A stretch of DNA of 64,000 nucleotides, taken from assembly GCA_937871505.1 (NCBI GenBank), contig CALMPF010000028.1:1-64000 (forward strand), written 5' to 3'. Source of the DNA: an uncultured Planctomycetia bacterium (lineage in GTDB: Bacteria > Planctomycetota > Phycisphaerae > Phycisphaerales > SM1A02). Positions 62,919 through 64,000 of the stretch are shown here, piece after piece. Both the position numbers and the translations under genes were made by a program. The notes under the pieces are model-generated. The model did not search any database. It saw only the letters and a list, made by a program, of their open reading frames with translations, and was not told where the DNA came from. Within the stretch, counting starts at the first letter, position 1. Each line of letters opens with the position of its first letter.

Positions 62919-64000
62919 GTGACCACCAAGGCGGACCACGCGGACCGATCCCCGATCGGTGCGGCAGGGCGCGGCGCTGGACCTTCGCAGCGCCGAGCGC
63001 GCCCTTCGAGGGCGCGCCACACCTCGGGCGATCGCCCCCCGGGCGCCGCACCGCTGACGGCCGACGCTCCGGCGGCGGCGGCGGCGCACGCGACGGCGTC
63101 GTGGGACTTCGCCCCGGCGCCGGAGAGCTTCCGCCCCGCGATCGCCCCGCGCTGCGACCTCTTCATCGGCGGCCGCTCCGTCGCGGCGCGCGATGGACGG
63201 CGCTTCGCCACGATCAACCCTGCGACCGAGGAGACGCTGAGCGAAGTCGCCGAAGGCGGCGCCGCCGATGTCGATGCAGCGGTCGCAGCGGCGCGGCGGG
63301 CGCTCCCGCGCTGGGCGCGCCTGAAGCCGGTGGAGCGGGCGAAGTACCTCTTCCGGATCGCGCGGCGGATTCAGGAGCGCGCCCGCGAGCTGGCGGTCCT
63401 GGAGACCGTCGACGGCGGCAAGCCGATCAAGGAGTCGCGCGACGTCGACGTTCCGCTCGCGGCACAGCACTTCTTCTATCACGCGGGGTGGTGCGACAAG
63501 CTCCGCTTCGTCGCCCCCGGGCGCGGCGGAGGGGACCCGGAGCCGGTGGGCGTCTGCGGGCAGGTGATCCCCTGGAACTTCCCGCTGCTGATGGCGGCGT
63601 GGAAGCTCGCTCCGGCGCTCGCCTGCGGCAACACCTGCGTCCTCAAGCCGGCGGAGACGACACCGCTGACGGCGCTCCGCCTCGCGGAGATCCTCGAGGA
63701 GATCGAGCTTCCGCCCGGCGTGGTCAACATCGTCACCGGCGGTCCGGAGACGGGCCGCGCCCTCGTCGAGCATCCGGACGTCGACAAGATCGCCTTCACC
63801 GGATCCACCGAGGTCGGCCGCCGCATCGCCGCCGCCTGCGCCCGCGACGGGCGAAGGCTGACCCTCGAGCTCGGCGGCAAGGGGGCGAACATCGTCTTCG
63901 CCGACGCGGCGCTCGATCAGGCGGTCGAGGGCATCGTCGCCGGCATCTGGTTCAATCAGGGTCACGTCTGCTGCGCCGGATCGCGGCTGCTCGTCGAGGA
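62919..64000 (+). CDS. aldehyde dehydrogenase, truncated by the right edge
   Basis: An NAD(P)-dependent aldehyde dehydrogenase of which about 360 residues are present. A GTG at 62919 is the likely start; the first 85 residues are Ala/Arg-rich, before the family pattern begins at RCDLFIGGRSVAARDGRRFA. Seen: PWNFPLLMAAWKLAPALACGN, LKPAETTPL, TGGPETGRALVEHPDVDKIA, FTGSTEVGR, LELGGKGANIVF and the catalytic cysteine Cys351 in NQGHVCCAGSR. The C-terminal third lies outside the window. It follows deoC by 55 bases and is probably in the same transcript. Confidence 0.93.
   Translation, partial: MTTKADHADRSPIGAAGRGAGPSQRRARPSRARHTSGDRPPGAAPLTADAPAAAAAHATASWDFAPAPESFRPAIAPRCDLFIGGRSVAARDGRRFATINPATEETLSEVAEGGAADVDAAVAAARRALPRWARLKPVERAKYLFRIARRIQERARELAVLETVDGGKPIKESRDVDVPLAAQHFFYHAGWCDKLRFVAPGRGGGDPEPVGVCGQVIPWNFPLLMAAWKLAPALACGNTCVLKPAETTPLTALRLAEILEEIELPPGVVNIVTGGPETGRALVEHPDVDKIAFTGSTEVGRRIAAACARDGRRLTLELGGKGANIVFADAALDQAVEGIVAGIWFNQGHVCCAGSRLLVE

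Noticed and set aside
62910..63965. Open frame on the minus strand opposite the aldehyde dehydrogenase
   Set aside because: The plus-strand reading carries the full set of aldehyde dehydrogenase motifs with a GTG start; the antisense frame has none.

Overview
The window is a GC-rich (roughly 70 %) chromosomal segment, most likely from a planctomycete of the Phycisphaerae type. The evidence is the style of its secreted proteins. Four carry pairs of dockerin-like calcium loops of the form DGADLGxLLGxWG, two end in a PEP-CTERM-like tail (small hydrophobic stretch plus RRRR), and one has FG-GAP plus ASPIC/UnbV domains. There is also a lineage-type set of tiny membrane or secreted proteins. No rRNA, tRNA, CRISPR array or intact transposon was found. 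The taxonomic call is inference from family knowledge, not from a marker gene.

Layout. Bases 1-4.7 kb hold clpB (+), then efp and a degenerate cyclophilin (both -). At 4.8-6.7 kb is a secreted cysteine-rich repeat protein, followed by 1.1 kb without a recognisable gene. At 7.8-12.4 kb are a DUF1573 protein, cysK, a dockerin-bearing secreted protein and a serine acetyltransferase; the cysteine pathway is split by the secreted-protein gene. At 12.5-18.8 kb are a coiled lipoprotein, a small Cys-rich protein, aconitase and argJ. A 122-bp miniature inverted-repeat element sits exactly at the argJ stop codon. At 19-29 kb are a Ser/Thr kinase with a repeat domain, a secreted zinc protease, an M24 peptidase, a BamE-like lipoprotein and the FG-GAP/UnbV protein. 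At 29-36.6 kb are a CPA2 antiporter, HtpX, an EF-hand protein, an amidohydrolase-fold protein that has lost its metal ligands, and scpB. At 36.7-39.3 kb are two paralogous PEP-CTERM proteins with clear promoters and terminators. At 39-50.8 kb are a tRNA-dihydrouridine synthase, a P1B-4 metal ATPase, a Xer recombinase, trpS, a CPBP protease, trpC, asd and gpmI. At 51 kb is a decayed IS5/IS1182-type transposase start next to one inverted-repeat end that matches the argJ element. At 51.4-57 kb is a minus-strand run: enoyl-CoA hydratase, acyl-CoA dehydrogenase, leucine dehydrogenase and a UbiA prenyltransferase. At 57.5-64 kb are a nucleotide-sugar dehydrogenase, a metallo-beta-lactamase-fold protein, three small membrane/secreted proteins, deoC and an aldehyde dehydrogenase cut by the window edge.

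Gene expression. Two kinds of start are visible. Several genes (notably PEP-CTERM and dockerin genes, efp, cysK and the small cysteine gene) have a good Shine-Dalgarno sequence. Many housekeeping genes have none, but carry a TANNNT box 6-9 nt before the start codon, as expected for leaderless mRNAs. The genes are mostly monocistronic, with many divergent and convergent pairs; acnA-argJ is the clearest operon.

Main things to look at: the miniature element and its matching ends, the leaderless-start class, an EF-P without the usual modified loop residue, a cyclophilin and an amidohydrolase that lack their catalytic residues, the five-module cysteine repeat protein, and the inverted repeat that abuts the start of the 59.06-kb gene.
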